From Aspidapion aeneum (lineage: Eukaryota > Arthropoda > Insecta > Coleoptera > Brentidae), in contig OY755039.1 of assembly GCA_963576565.1 (NCBI GenBank), forward strand, positions 132,204,095-132,268,094: 64,000 bases of DNA, read 5' to 3'. Positions 44,860-55,919 of this stretch are shown here, in pieces (positions within the stretch are counted from its first letter, which is position 1; each line of letters begins with the position of its first letter). The notes beneath the pieces are model-generated. The model saw nothing but the letters and a program-made list of their open reading frames with translations. It was not told where the DNA came from and did not search any database. Position numbers and translations under genes: made by a program.

Positions 44860-45700
44860 GAAGTGTAAAATTCTTTAGGCGCGTTTAACAGTTTTTGTGG
44901 GTAGTGAATTGAACTGAGCCGTCATGCTCGGCTATGTAACGCTCATTCGGGTGAAGTCGGCTCGACTCGACTAACTGTGAGAGGAACATTCTACAGCGAG
45001 CGATATGATGATGCAGATGAACACGGTGGATAGAATAGACCGGTGTTCGGATCTTATATGTATATGTCGAATTTTCCACGTCACTCGTGGTCCAGATAAT
45101 TTTTGTAAACAAAAGTTAGATCTGATAAAAACAACGGAACAACTAATATTTTTTGAATTTTTTTAAAACTAAGGCAATTTTCCTACTGTTTTCTAGTACA
45201 TCCTTATAAAATTTAATTTTCTAGACATATTGTCGTTATTTTTTTTTAGCCCGCTTTATTTTTTATTACACAAAACTTAAACTAGAAGTCAAACTGAATG
45301 TATCAAAGGTGAACCGAGGACTATTGGGTAGTAAACAAAGATGTAGGTCAGCGGATGATTTTTGAAGCTGAAACGAACACATTATTTTCTTCGAATTTTA
45401 ATTTTCGTATAAAGAGAAATGAAGCGGGCTAAAAAAAATAACGACTGGTATGTCTGAAAAATATTATTTTATAAGAATATACCAAAAAATAGTAGGAAAA
45501 TTGCCTTAGTTTTCGAAAAATTCAAAAAATATTAGTTGTTCATTTCATATCTAACTTTTGTTTAAAAAAATCAGCTGGACCCCCAGTGACGTGAAAATTC
45601 GACATATATTTATAAGATCCGAACACCGGTCTATTCTATCCACCGTGGCAGATAAAGGCCAGTATTATTATTAATTTCACCTTGTTGAAGTTTACACTTC
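44860..45700. mobile_element. Family G element, copy 2, split by a foldback
   Basis: Left end gaagtgtaaaattctttagg and right end gttgaagtttacacttc, as in copy 1 at 12428. Interior ggctatgtaacgctcattcg and gcgagcgatatgatgatg match copy 1. The element is interrupted at 45022-45647. Removing the insert and one 9 bp flank leaves about 205 bp, somewhat shorter than copy 1. Confidence 0.75.
45013..45656. mobile_element. Foldback element with ~225 bp inverted arms and 9 bp TSD (MULE-like)
   Basis: The element is 45022-45647 (626 bp). Ends CACGGTGGATAGAATAGACC and its complement; inverted similarity continues through atattttttgaatttttt, aaggcaattttcctac and tagcccgctt for about 225-240 bp per arm, leaving a loop of about 160 bp. 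Flanks GCAGATGAA (45013-45021) and GCAGATAAA (45648-45656) match at 8 of 9 positions. A 9 bp TSD with long TIRs fits Mutator-like elements. Non-coding. The host element G gives an empty-site comparison at 12590. Confidence 0.85.
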
Positions 45701-45723
45701 TGCACACACAATTTTTTTGGAAA

Positions 45724-46077
45724 GCTTAGTTTTTAAGAAAGGTAGTTAAAACAAATAAAAATATTACAAAAAAAACCTCAATATGCAGATGCCCCTGGTG
45801 TGTCAATAATAGCTTTAACACAACTTTGTGATACGCCGTTTGAAAGAACATTTTATTTTTTCTAAATAAGGTGTTTTTTCCTAAAATGCTTAGTTTTTCT
45901 TAAAACTGAATAAAACCACAAAAACATTATATTTTTTCATGATTTTAAAAAATAACCCCAATTTATAGATGCCAATTAAATGCGAACCGTGGACTTGGCC
46001 CACTTCGGTGATACACCGTTTAAAAGATAATTTAATTTTGTATAATAAAGTTACTAGCACACTTGCTGTAAAATGCT
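45724..46077 (+). repeat. Two diverged tandem units of ~170-185 bp
   Basis: Each unit starts gcttagttttt and contains gtgatacNccgtttNaaaga followed by attttattttNt; the start of a third unit is visible at 46077 (aaaatgcttac). Confidence 0.65.
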
Positions 46078-46105
46078 TACCTTTTGAGGAAATGACATAA
46101 AACTC

Positions 46106-46228
46106 GGTTCCCACCTGCGACTTTCTCGTGCGTGCCCGCGCACGCGTCACATGACTGTCATAACATTTTATATTGAGATCATGTGACGCGTGAGCGGGCA
46201 CCCACGAGAAATTCGTAGGTGGGAACCG
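46106..46228. mobile_element. 123 bp foldback MITE
   Basis: Two arms of about 52 bp: CGGTTCCCACCTGCGACTTT continuing through cgtgcgtgcccgcgcacgcg and tcacatga, mirrored on the right with a few mismatches, around a loop of about 18 bp. The arms are GC-rich in an AT-rich setting. No clear TSD. Confidence 0.8.
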
Positions 46229-47440
46229 GGTGTAAAACTGCATAATTTCGGTTTATTTTGCATATACTATGGAAATAAATAGAAAACGGGTGTACTTACT
46301 GCTAACACTTCAGGATTCCTATCTCAGAACTATCCCAGAGAAATCAATGATGTCTTATTGTATAGGCTATTAGGCTTTATTTTATGTTAGTACAGATTTT
46401 CTCAAAAATAAGCAGTTTTGAAGTTAAAGGCCACTAAATAAAAAAAATTGGTCAAAATCCAGCATGGCGGCGAAATGTTTAGCATCATAACTCGAAAACC
46501 ATTCGTCTGACAAAAAACGTATACAAACGTTTGTGTAGCAAATTTTATTGTCTTCAACTTTTGTCAAAAACTTTTGTTTCTAACATGTACAGGGACGAAG
46601 TATTTTAAAAAAAACCTTTTCGTGTACACTAAATCCAAGATTGGGGGGGGGGAGCCGCCCCTCCCCCAAGATCGAAAACTCAATTTTTTTTAGGACTTCA
46701 ATTTGAACAACATATGTCAAAATCGCGACTAAACCACGTTTTGCAAGCTAAAATTTTATAATGACTGGACTAATTGTACAATTTAACATGTAGTTAGGTA
46801 TGCACACAAAGTATACCGACCAAAACTCCTAGCATAAAAGCATCTCATTTAAATACCAAAAGTAATCATTACTAGTTTGAATATGCATATTATGATTCTT
46901 TTACGCGTGTATAGATATCATTATCGCGCATACCACGTTGAAACATAAAATCGTAATGGTCTGCGCAATTAACTTCTCATTCACCTCAAAATTACTGTAA
47001 ATCAGTAGACCGTTGATTTTTATATCTGCATGATTGTAGTTTTGTATTTTGCTACGATATACTTATGATAGTAATTTAATAAAATATAAGCGGAAACGTA
47101 TAAAGAATATGTTGCCTAAACATAACTGCATTACGGTTGCTCGGCAAAAAGATCATCGTCTAACTTTTAAAACGAACGCAAAAATGCTATATTTTTAAAG
47201 CAATTTACTTCCTAATTAGTTTCATTTTACTTCACAAGTAAATAGGGTACTCATAAAAATAACATTATTTTAATAACCATTTGTATCATCTGTATGAATT
47301 AATTAAAGTAACGCGATTTATTACTCTTTTAATATTAATTGCGACTCCTTCAATGCTCAAACTCACAAAAATATGACGATGATGAATCATAGTAGATAAA
47401 CCTCCCAGACCGAATTTTTCACATTTCTTTTTAACTATAT
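46229..47440. other. AT-rich stretch, nothing recognised
   Basis: A G-run/C-run patch (gggggggggagccgcccctc) lies near 46645-46665; otherwise no features. Confidence 0.35.
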
Positions 47441-47990
47441 ATAAAAGGACAATGTCAAATGAACCGAGCCAACTGCTGACACTCTACAAAGCCCAGATTC
47501 GACCAACTATGGAGTACTGCTCACATATATGGAGTGCGGCACCCAAACATACCTTAATGCTTTTGGACACCGTGCAAAAACGAGCTATCAAGCTGATCAA
47601 TGACCCCGCACTTACCCGTAGCTTGGATAGTCTCGAACATCGAAGAACTGTGGGCGATCTATCTCTCTTCTACAGGTATTATAACGGAAAATGCTCTGAA
47701 GAGTTGGCACGTATGATCCCCCCGGGAGTAGCACCTACTAGGCGAACACGTCAAACAGACGGTAACCATCAATTTACTGTCAAAATAGAGGCACCAAGAA
47801 CCTCATTATATCAGAATTCATATCTCTGGAGAACAGCATCGCTGTGGAATAAACTCCCTGCGACAGTTTTCCCTGCAGGTTACAACCTGAACCGTTTCAA
47901 AACCAATACACATCAACATTTCCGCGCACTGGCCGCTTCTCGAGCGTGATAGGGATCTCCTTGCGAGTGCGCTTAACCGTAAAAAAAAAA
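47440..47990 (+). mobile_element. 5'-truncated LINE ending in poly-A
   Basis: ORF2 end, about 30 bp of 3' UTR and a run of ten A (47981-47990). The 5' junction is placed at about 47440, where coding similarity stops. TSDs were not identified. Confidence 0.65.
47452..47949 (+). pseudogene. Non-LTR retrotransposon ORF2, C-terminal fragment
   Basis: 165 uninterrupted codons. The strings LLTLYKAQIRPTMEYCSHIW, LLDTVQKRAIKLINDP, DLSLFYRYYNGKCSEEL and LWNKLPATVFPAGYN are the standard order of the region downstream of the RT domain in many insect LINEs. The catalytic RT core and endonuclease are missing. It ends in TGA shortly before the poly-A. It is a different LINE family from those at 36 kb and 54-55 kb. 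Intact frame and A-tail suggest a young but dead copy. Confidence 0.85.
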
Positions 47991-48424
47991 TATTGTTTGA
48001 GTTTTAGGCGATAATTTATTTGGCTTATTAAAACTCCGAAATTTTAACCATTACTATTATTAAAGAAGGACAATTATTGCCCACAAGCTTTATTTGTTCG
48101 GTTTTTGACTATATTCCTTTTAAAATGACCCTTGTGGACTAATTTTACTATGTAACAATTTTTTTTCCATAAAAGCATTAGCACCCTGCAGTCTACTCGA
48201 TGCTATACCTAAGTACGGCTTATAATAAAAATTTGTCTTGCACCACTTAAGAAGCAATTTAAAATCAATTTCCAAGTATTTTCCGTGACTGTCCCCTACA
48301 TAATGCCTACGCTCGTTGCTAGCGAAATGAAATTTTCTTTTTCATGAAGGTGCAGAAAGTGGGAAATGCGGTAAAGTACATATTGATGGATTTTGTACAC
48401 AAAACCAAAGTTTAATAACTACCG
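47991..48424. other. Nothing recognised
   Basis: A family F-like string (atgcggtaaagtac) occurs near 48367; otherwise no features. Confidence 0.35.
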
Positions 48425-48763
48425 CGTAAATACTCTGCCAATGTGTAGGCACCTAAGCTCACAGACTCTACCCCCACCCTTTGTTTGGCTTAAGTCAGGT
48501 GGATTCTATTCATTTTTAAACGAGACAATCTGGAGCCAAAACCCAACCTAGGTACCAAATTTCAAAGTTAAGATCGCGCAGTTTTTGAGTTATTATACGC
48601 GTTGTTCGTTACAGAGAGACATACAGACAAACAGACAGCGATAAAAAAGTGTCAAAATTATCTAGAACGCAAATATAAAAAATTTTGAGAGTAAAGCAAC
48701 GTTTTTTTTATTTTTCACCATGGGTACACTACTATAGTTATTGTATACGTGTGAGCTAAAAAG
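48425..48763 (-). mobile_element. Family B element, internally deleted reverse copy
   Basis: Right end aaatactctgccaatgtgt at the left edge, then the three-unit region is gone and the core gttattatacgcgttgttcg and the left-end palindrome (tacgtgtgagcta) follow. Confidence 0.75.
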
Positions 48764-49215
48764 GTTTAAAATAATCGAAAACTGTGAATAAAATAATGTG
48801 CATTTTATAGATTAGGCTTATTATATCTTGTTAAAGTAGGTAATAAATAATGTAGGTATTATAATGCTGATATTTATGTGTAAATATTTACTTTTATCCT
48901 TATTCAAAATTTATATTTTATATTAGCAGTATTGGAATCCTATGATTATTTTTGGATGGTATTTTGTTCTTTATCTATTTAAGATTTAGATTCTATATTT
49001 TTTCCTTTTTTTAAATTTTTTGAAGTATAGCCAAGTTCTCCAATACAAATTTTATCATAACAAAAACATTTCATGTAAAAAAGCCAAGTACGCGAAAGTA
49101 GTATTCCGTAAAAAGAATTGAGATAAAAGTAAAGCCAAGTTCTCCAATACAAATTTTAAAATGAATGGTTCTTACTAGTTTTGAAATGATTTTTTAAACT
49201 TTGCCTCTAGTAGGC
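48764..49215. other. AT-rich, with a short duplicated string
   Basis: gccaagttctccaatacaaa occurs at about 49030 and again at about 49133. Nothing else was recognised. Confidence 0.45.
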
Positions 49216-49493
49216 AATTTTAATTTTACATAACATTACATGTATAGGGGGGAAAGTAAATGAAAATTTTATGTTTTTAAATTTTTTCCTATAGTTTTAT
49301 CATAGTTCCTATCAGTCTTCCAAAGTTCCGCTCTCTAGCGCTTCTGAAAGTGGATAATGTTAATTTACATAACTTTACATTTATAGGGGAGGGAAGTTAT
49401 TTAAAATTTGGGGTTTTTTAATTTTCTTTTATAGTTTTATCATAGTTCCTATCCGCCTTCCAAAGCTCAGCTCTCGAGTGTTTCTGGAAGTGG

Positions 49494-49494
<1 letters not shown>
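49216..49494 (+). repeat. Tandem duplication, ~140 bp unit
   Basis: Two units, each ttacataacNttacatNtat, then agttttatcatagttcctat, then cttccaaagNtcNgctctc, then ttctggaagtgg-type ends. Confidence 0.85.

Positions 49495-49523
<29 letters not shown>
49495..49523. repeat. (CA)n microsatellite
   Basis: About 14 CA dinucleotides directly after the tandem duplication. Confidence 0.95.
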
Positions 49524-49525
<2 letters not shown>

Positions 49526-50384
49526 CTTAATGGTTATATAACATTTATTTAAAAAAGAACAACAGACATGACCTAAATTTTGACAGCAATAGCCCAATTA
49601 ATAATTAATTCATAAAAAATACAATAAACTCAATAATAAGGGTTTTTATTCATAATACATTGATGTATTCTATCTTAAACCACAAGGGCATCTTAATATT
49701 CTTAATTTGTTTTTAACTTAATTTAATCCCGCTATCTAGTCAAAGAAAGGTCTTGGTAGGTATTTAAGAGCCATTATAACATCTTGACTACTGAAAATCA
49801 AAAAAGGTACTGGTAGACAAATAAGTTCAACATGAACAAGCATATTTCTATGATTTTATAAGTTTCCTATTTTTCAATGGTAGGTAGGTATTTGTTCTTT
49901 TACAAATCATTGGCCATTTAACTGTCAATCATCATTTCTATAATCGTCGAAATACTTGAAATATTAATGTCTGCTTAATATCTACCTGATTCTGATCAGG
50001 CACCATTCAATATTAACAATCTTTACAAAAATAAAAAATACTGTTAAAAACTAATGAAGTTAAATATTTTGTAAAAAAAATATTTTTAAACAAAGTGCCC
50101 ATTGGTAGTCGTAAAGCAAAAATAGGGAGACAAACGAAGTAATAAAATTTGAGATTTTAAAACATGAAAAAAAAACTGTGTTTTTTAAATAAGTACCTAC
50201 TTGATTTTTTAAGTTTGAGAAGAAACTTTAATTATTTTATTTTCTATTCGTTTTCGGGCATTTCTGACATAAACGACTAAAAAATTTCAACTTTGACATA
50301 TTGTATCTTGAGAACTGAAAAGTTTGGATAACAAGTTATTTCATTTTTATTTCTTCTTTGTCATCCTCTGTCACAAAGATAAAA
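49524..50384. other. AT-rich stretch, nothing recognised
   Basis: No features were recognised. Confidence 0.4.
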
Positions 50385-50710
50385 TATTCTGCCTTATGGG
50401 CACACATTTCTACCCCCACCACCTATTTTTTGGCTTATGTTTGGTGGATTTTAGTCATTTTTATATGGGACTATTTAGACCAACATCCACCATAGGTACC
50501 AAAACTCATTAAAATCGGTCAAGCAGTTTTTGAGTTATGCGCGTTGGTCGTTACAGACAGACAGGCATACAGACAGACGGCGCAACAAAAATAGTTTCAA
50601 AATCATCTGAAACTCAAAGATACATCCTAATTTTTGAAATCGGAGCAACTTTTCTTTGACACGATCACCATACCTCCCACTACTATAGTTAGAGTATAGG
50701 TATGAGCCAA
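50385..50710 (-). mobile_element. Family B element, left-half reverse copy
   Basis: Shows the core (gagttatgcgcgttggtcgt), a shortened GACA repeat, the cggagcaacttttct segment and a degenerate left palindrome ending gtatgagcc. The tandem units and right end are missing. Confidence 0.75.
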
Positions 50711-50796
50711 TAAGCAACGTTTTGTTTGTAATAATGGGGGTAGAGCTAAGCGACAAAGTCTCAAAATATCATGTTCTTTAGTACTAGGTATAACAA

Positions 50797-51598
50797 AAAT
50801 ACTCTGCCAATATATGGGCACCTAACCTCACACTAGGTACTAAAGTTGTACGTGTGAGCTAATCTAACTAAAAACTGAAATATATTTAATTCAACTCCAG
50901 ACTCAACTACCTTTCGTTTGATAATTTTTGAAATATCACCCTTTTTTTAAAACTAAAATGTATTTTGTTTAACTCGAGACTCAATTACCTTTCGTTTTAT
51001 ATTAAACACGCCATATTTTCACCTAAGCTCTAATTTTTGAAATCTACCCTCACCCTTTTTTAAAAATAAACTAAGATGTATTTTGTTTAACTCGAGACTC
51101 ATTTACCTTTCGTATGATAGCACACACACCATAATTTCACATAAACTCTAATTTTTGAAATCTACCACCACCCTTTTATTTGCCTTGTGTTCGGTGGATT
51201 TTGTTTATTGTTAAGTGGGACCATCTCGACCCAAGACCCAGCCTAGGTACCAAATTTCGTTCAAATCGGGCAAGCGGTTTTTGAGTTATGCGCATTGGTC
51301 TTTACAGACAGACATACAGGCAGACAGACAACGCGGCAAAAAAAAAAGTTTCAAAATTATCTGAAACGCAAAAATATATAAAAAATTTTGAAATCACCAT
51401 AGGAAACGTCCTTAATTTACGTAATGCAAAACTTTACGATTTTTGAACCCCCCTCCCCCCCTCGTAACGCATTTTCAAGAAAAAACACATTAAAGAAACA
51501 TTGAGTGTAACGCAAGGCCGAACCCCCCTCACCTTTACGTAATTTAAGGACAGTCTCATAGCTCACCCTACTATAGTATAGTCGTAGTGTGAGCTAAA
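50797..51598 (-). mobile_element. Family B element, reverse copy with a nested MITE
   Basis: Runs from the right end (aaaatactctgccaatatat) through both palindromes, tandem units (each with ggtaNNtgagt or its complement), core and short GACA repeat to the left end gtgtgagcta. A 144 bp MITE lies inside near the left end. Confidence 0.8.
51408..51551. mobile_element. 144 bp MITE nested in element B
   Basis: Ends GTCCTTAATTTACGTAA and its complement; interior has paired gaacccccctc motifs and gtaacgcatttt. It sits between the B segments aaatcaccatag and catagctcacc, suggesting a short duplicated catag at the target. This type of repeat (gtccttaatttacgtaa) recurs widely in insect genomes in my experience; the superfamily is uncertain. 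Confidence 0.8.
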
Positions 51599-52742
51599 AT
51601 CTGTTCATTTTTCTAGACATAAAAAGTCCGTTGCAAATACATAGGTATGTAATATATAACAAGTACTATAAGCTAATACTATGTGAATTCAAGTCTATAT
51701 TTTTTTTAAGAGTGGAGACAAATCAAAATCTATTGACAAAAAAGGTAAATATCTATGTAAAAGAAAACGGTTAATCATATTATTATTTATCATAAAATTC
51801 GTTAAAATTCTACCTCCTATGTATCGACAAAATATACAATATATTAAGAAATGGCCTAGCTAATCCTGACAAGCTTTTGGTTTTGTGTTATATAAAATCT
51901 AACCGTCACTTTTTTGATAATATAAAGAAATTAAAAAGGGGAAAAAAACAACTCATTAAAATCCAAAATCAAGTATATTTCATCTACCCTTCCACTCCAA
52001 AAGGCATCATAAAAAAATCTCGAACCTCTTTTTGATGTCAAAAGAAACAATATAGTTTTTTTCCCAATATAACCCCTGTTCTATTGTTTGGCTTATTGAA
52101 ATCTATACTTTTTAGGAATTGGAAATCTGCTTTTCCCTAAAAAAAATAATACCTTTTGTTTATCCTAAAAAATCTGCAGAAAAATGTGAGTTTGTGGGAA
52201 TTTTATTTTTTTTTTGAACATCTGCTGTACCTTTTTTAGGGTAATGTAGGTAAACCCTTAAAAAATCCGTTGCTAAAATTACCTTTTTTGTACTAAAAAA
52301 TGGGGTCAAAATGAGACAATTTTTTCTTCTTTAGAATACAAAAATCTATTACAATACCGTTTTAGGACTTTTTTATTTAGGGGTGTTTTTTTTATAAGAA
52401 TAAAGTGCATCAGAACTTCTTTATTATGTATTCACACGGGTTAGTTACTTTACTCGAAACGTCTCGATATTAGTTTGCTAAAAAACCGAAATTTAGGGTG
52501 AAGGGTGTCTTTTGTTGGCTTTGTAAAAAACCGTTTTTTATGTTTACGATTTAGGGTAAAAAACGTGAGAATGTTCGTTTTTTTTATTTGAATTTCTGAA
52601 AAAGATGTGATAGTAAGATTTGTTACACTTTGTTTTTATGTTTCATTATGTAATATCAATGTATCTAATCTGGGAGAAACTTAACTGAAAAGTACTTGGC
52701 TTACAGGACTTTAGCGGCTAATGCGCTGTATTTCTCTGGCAG
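51599..52742. other. AT-rich stretch preceding the candidate exon
   Basis: No repeat termini or arrays were recognised, so this may be single-copy or intronic DNA. Confidence 0.35.
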
Positions 52743-52799
52743 CCGAAGACACCCAAACGAGGATTAAGAAGGAAGAATCCTGCAGTTGACGACAAAACA
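52743..52799 (+). other. Candidate host micro-exon, 57 bp
   Basis: Acceptor ctgtatttctctggcag (pyrimidine tract, AG at 52741-52742) and donor gtaaga at 52800-52805 bracket 57 bp open in one frame: PKTPKRGLRRKNPAVDDKT. The exon is less AT-rich than both flanks and is a multiple of three. An alternative acceptor at 52706 would add an in-frame TAA, so it is less likely. Neighbouring exons were not found. Chance splice-site pairs are common in long DNA, hence the modest confidence. Confidence 0.3.
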
Positions 52800-53085
52800 G
52801 TAAGAATTTGTTTAAAAGATTCCTAAATTCGATTAACTAATAGTTTGTAACACCACTAACTTACTTAACTTTGGTAACAGCCACACTTAAATTTTATTTT
52901 TAAAAATTAAAAAAGGAACCGCAAGTAAAAAAAAAACAAAAGCTAGAACGAGTATACAATTCCCTAGAATGGCGGTTCTCTATTTGAACATCAGTATAAG
53001 TAGTTACTTATTGAAGGTGAGTTAAAATTAAAAATACTCAGTGTTCGGATGGCCTGTCAAGCTTGAGATGGCGGGTTGAAGTATT
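52800..53085. other. AT-rich flank of the candidate exon
   Basis: Nothing recognised. Confidence 0.3.
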
Positions 53086-53540
53086 TAAAAAATTACTCTG
53101 CCATATATGGGCACCTAAGCTCACACTATGTTCTATAGTTATAGTGTACGTGTGAGCTAATACAACTAAAAAATTAAATATATTTTATTTAACTCCAGTC
53201 TCAATTACCTTTCGTTTGATACAGCCAGGTTTTGACTTAAACTCTAATTTTTAAAATCTACCCCCACTCAACTCAATTACCTTTCGTTTGATATCAGACA
53301 CGCCATATTTTCACTTAAACTCGAATTTTTGAAATCTGCCCCCACCCTTTTGTTAATTTTTAAATGGGACCATCTTGACCCAAGACCCAGCCTAGGTACC
53401 AAATTTCATTAAAATCGGGCCAGCGGTTTTTGAGTAATGCGCGTTGGTCTTTACAGACAGATAGACGGCACGACAAAAAAGTTTTAAAATCATCTAAAAC
53501 GCAAAGATACCTATATCAAAATTTTTGAAATCGACCACAT
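53086..53540 (-). mobile_element. Family B element, reverse copy missing its left end
   Basis: Right end (ttactctgccatatatggg), right palindrome (agctcacac ... gtgtgagct), two units, the core gtaatgcgcgttggtcttta and almost no GACA repeat. It stops after aatttttgaaatcgacc. Confidence 0.78.
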
Positions 53541-53762
53541 GCGTACGATATATTTTTTTGTCAAACACACTGTGTTTATTGTATTACAATCTAGTCAATA
53601 AGAATAATAATGATCAGTTTTGCTTTAACTTAATTTACTAGAAAAGTTAGATTTAAACTTAGGGTTCGCTCAGCCGAACCCCGCTAAAGTTCAACTGTAT
53701 CTCACAATTTTGTTGTGTTTATAGCATTATTTTGTTTTATAAATTTTATTTGGTTCACTAGC

Positions 53763-54332
53763 TCAATAATAATAATAAAAATAATAATAGTTTATTCAGC
53801 ATAAAACACTTTAAAAAAGCAAAATACAAGTAAAATAAACTAAACTAAATAAACAGATTAACCCACCTAAGGTTTCCCTTGTTTGTGGGTAAATTTTAAA
53901 TGACAATTTAATAATATATAGCAATTATTACAATCATATCAAATAACACTAGTCAATGTTTGGGTTAATAACAAGTCGCTCATCGGGAACAAAATCGAGA
54001 GAAAATTGTCAATGATGGGAGTGTGTCGTAATTGGGATCAAGATATCAAAAACATTTAAGTTGTGTATTTTATTTTCATTTGTTTTTAGTTATTATTTAT
54101 TTATTTATTTCTATAATTTGTCTTATTTTGTGTCTGTTTTGCTAAATCCAGCCTGTGAGTTTCTTTTTAAATAGATTTATGTTTGTTGAGTCTATTATTT
54201 CTAGTGGAATGTGGTAATGAATTTTAGGACTGAGGTATGTAAAGAAACGCTGTGCTCGTAGTTTTGACTTGAGGCAGCTGCCCAGTTTGGTGTCTTAATC
54301 TGGTTTGATGATTGTGGAAGATTGGAGAGTAG
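53763..54332 (-). mobile_element. LINE 3' end with (TAA)n tail, reverse strand
   Basis: On the minus strand: ORF2 end, a 3' UTR of about 340 bp ending tgctgaataaactattatt, then a (TAA)-like triplet tail (53765-53791). The upstream coding part continues on the far side of a hAT-like insertion at 55001-55097. Confidence 0.72.
54142..54330 (-). pseudogene. LINE ORF2 C-terminus
   Basis: Minus-strand translation reads STIIKPD, a stop, DTKLGSCLKSKLRAQRFFTY, then LSPKIHYHIPLEIIDSTNIN and LFKKKLTGWI, stop at 54142-54144. The order hydrophilic link, RF-x-Y-x-PKI-x-x-x-IP, LFKKKL-x-W is characteristic of the extreme C-terminus of many insect non-LTR ORF2 proteins. One in-frame stop; inactive. Confidence 0.7.
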
Positions 54333-55000
54333 CAGTGGCGGCTCGTGACAGTAAAGTTTGTGAGTTCTGCCGATAGGGTATAAAAAATGCTATTTTTTTT
54401 ACAGTCTCCAGATCACGTGTCTATTATAAAAAGTAAAAAATTGCCAAGTTTGGTTTGGCAAAAATTACAATGCCTAGGAAAAAATAGCGTTTTTACAAAA
54501 GATTTAATTCACATTCACTACCTTAGCATAATATGTACTAATATACCATAACCTCCCGCTCATGCTTTTGGCGTCTTCGAAATAAATAAATGCGCCCTCA
54601 AACACGCAACGCTGAGCCCGCCCGCCCGGAATTGTACTGGAACTGCAAGTTTTGCAGCTCTATTTTTGCCTAGATTTCGCTATCCACGAGCAAGTGCGGT
54701 GCGGGGCGAAGGAAGGGGTTCCTAGCCGAGCACAGCTACGTTGTGTTGCAATTTAGCAGCGCAACAATGCCAATAACTTCATTTGACCGACTGTGAAATG
54801 CGGCCTTCGGCGCTGCGTCATACTCAACACACGTACGCGATTTGAAGGCCTACGATACCAACATCGGACCGAAAATATGCTGCTATTCCAATAATTTTAG
54901 AAATAAAATAATTATATTAGAAAAATAACAGCGGCTGAAAAATAGTCAAATAATGTGAAAATTTTGGGGGTTCTGCAGCTCTGCAGCCCTTATGCACTAG
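54333..55000 (+). mobile_element. hAT-like element inserted in the LINE
   Basis: Left terminus CAGTGGCGGCTCGTGACAGT. The right end reads ttctgcagctctgcagccct then tatgcactag, a decayed form of the usual ending. About 670 bp with a CpG- and GC-rich centre (54590-54850). It separates two parts of one LINE reading frame, which supports an insertion. No matching octamer could be found. Confidence 0.6.
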
Positions 55001-55098
55001 CTTAGATTGAATAACCCACTCTCTTCATAAAGCAAATCTGTAGAATAAAGTCTACTTCTGCCAAAGATGACTTTGATTATCCATTTCTGCGTAATTTC
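55001..55098 (-). pseudogene. LINE ORF2 fragment (continuation of the copy at 53763-54332)
   Basis: Minus-strand translation IIKVIFGRSRLYSTDLLYEE then SGLFNLS. This LYSTDLLYEESG string precedes the C-terminal segment in the same LINE group, so it belongs with the fragment beyond the hAT-like insertion. At about 55098 it joins a different LINE. Confidence 0.65.
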
Positions 55099-55740
55099 AA
55101 ACGGCTTCACTTTTTTTAGTCTTCGAACTAGTAAAGTATTCTCTAGAAGCTCAATCGCTTCCACATTCACACGTCGATGGAGTCCGATGGAGTCTATCTT
55201 CATGGCTTTTTACGTACTCTTTTATGGCCTCTGCTACAACTTCGATTTTTAAGTCCTGATGAAGGTCACTACTTCGAACGTACCAAAGTGCATTCACAAT
55301 GTTTCTTAATTCTTTATTTTAAAATCTCGGTAAAACTAAAATGTTACTTTTTTAGTACAATCCCATAGTTAAATACCATAGGTCCATACTGGTTTTAGCA
55401 ATGGCGTATATAGAAAAAGTTTTATTCCTTTTAATAAGCCAGTCCATACCTTATCTCAAGTTCTTCTTTCTTTGTCTAAACATGTGCTTTCCATCGCAAC
55501 TTGGCATTAAGTGTCATACCAAGATATTTTGCCTGATTTAAGTATAGTACAGGACTGTTATTAATTTTGATATATATGTTATATACATTTTTTATAAATC
55601 AACATGAATTTATTTATTATTTAAATTTATTTGCCATTTTGTGGTCCAATTGTGTACTTGGGTGACTGCATCCTGAAGTTTTTCTATAAATTCTTCAATA
55701 CATTTTTCTGCCGTCAATATCAGGGGCGCAGGGGGAATTT
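55099..55740 (-). pseudogene. Jockey-type LINE ORF2 fragment
   Basis: Minus-strand translation with several stops and frameshifts: KCIEEFIEKLQDAVTQVHNW and WQINLN near 55680, then YLNQAKYLGMTLNAKLRWKA, then KPVWTYG, then SSDLHQDLKIEVVAEAIKEY and finally LLVRRLKKVKPFEI. This is the RT-thumb and C-terminal region of the jockey clade; RRLK-x-x-KPFE is close to the usual end. It is more decayed than the other LINE fragments. Confidence 0.75.
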
Positions 55741-55919
55741 CTTGTGATATTATTTTAAGGTCCCATCAAATCATCACTTATGTTAACCCGGAGCAGTAGC
55801 CCCCCCGAATTTACCGAGCTAGTTGCTCCCCTGCCCATTATACCAGTATGATCGGCAAATATATATAGCACGAGAATAAGCATCAAAGTAAAATTAACTT
55901 TATCTTAAAAGAAAAGTGC
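55741..55919. other. Nothing recognised
   Basis: Short interval with a cccccccgaatttacc patch; no element assigned. Confidence 0.3.
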
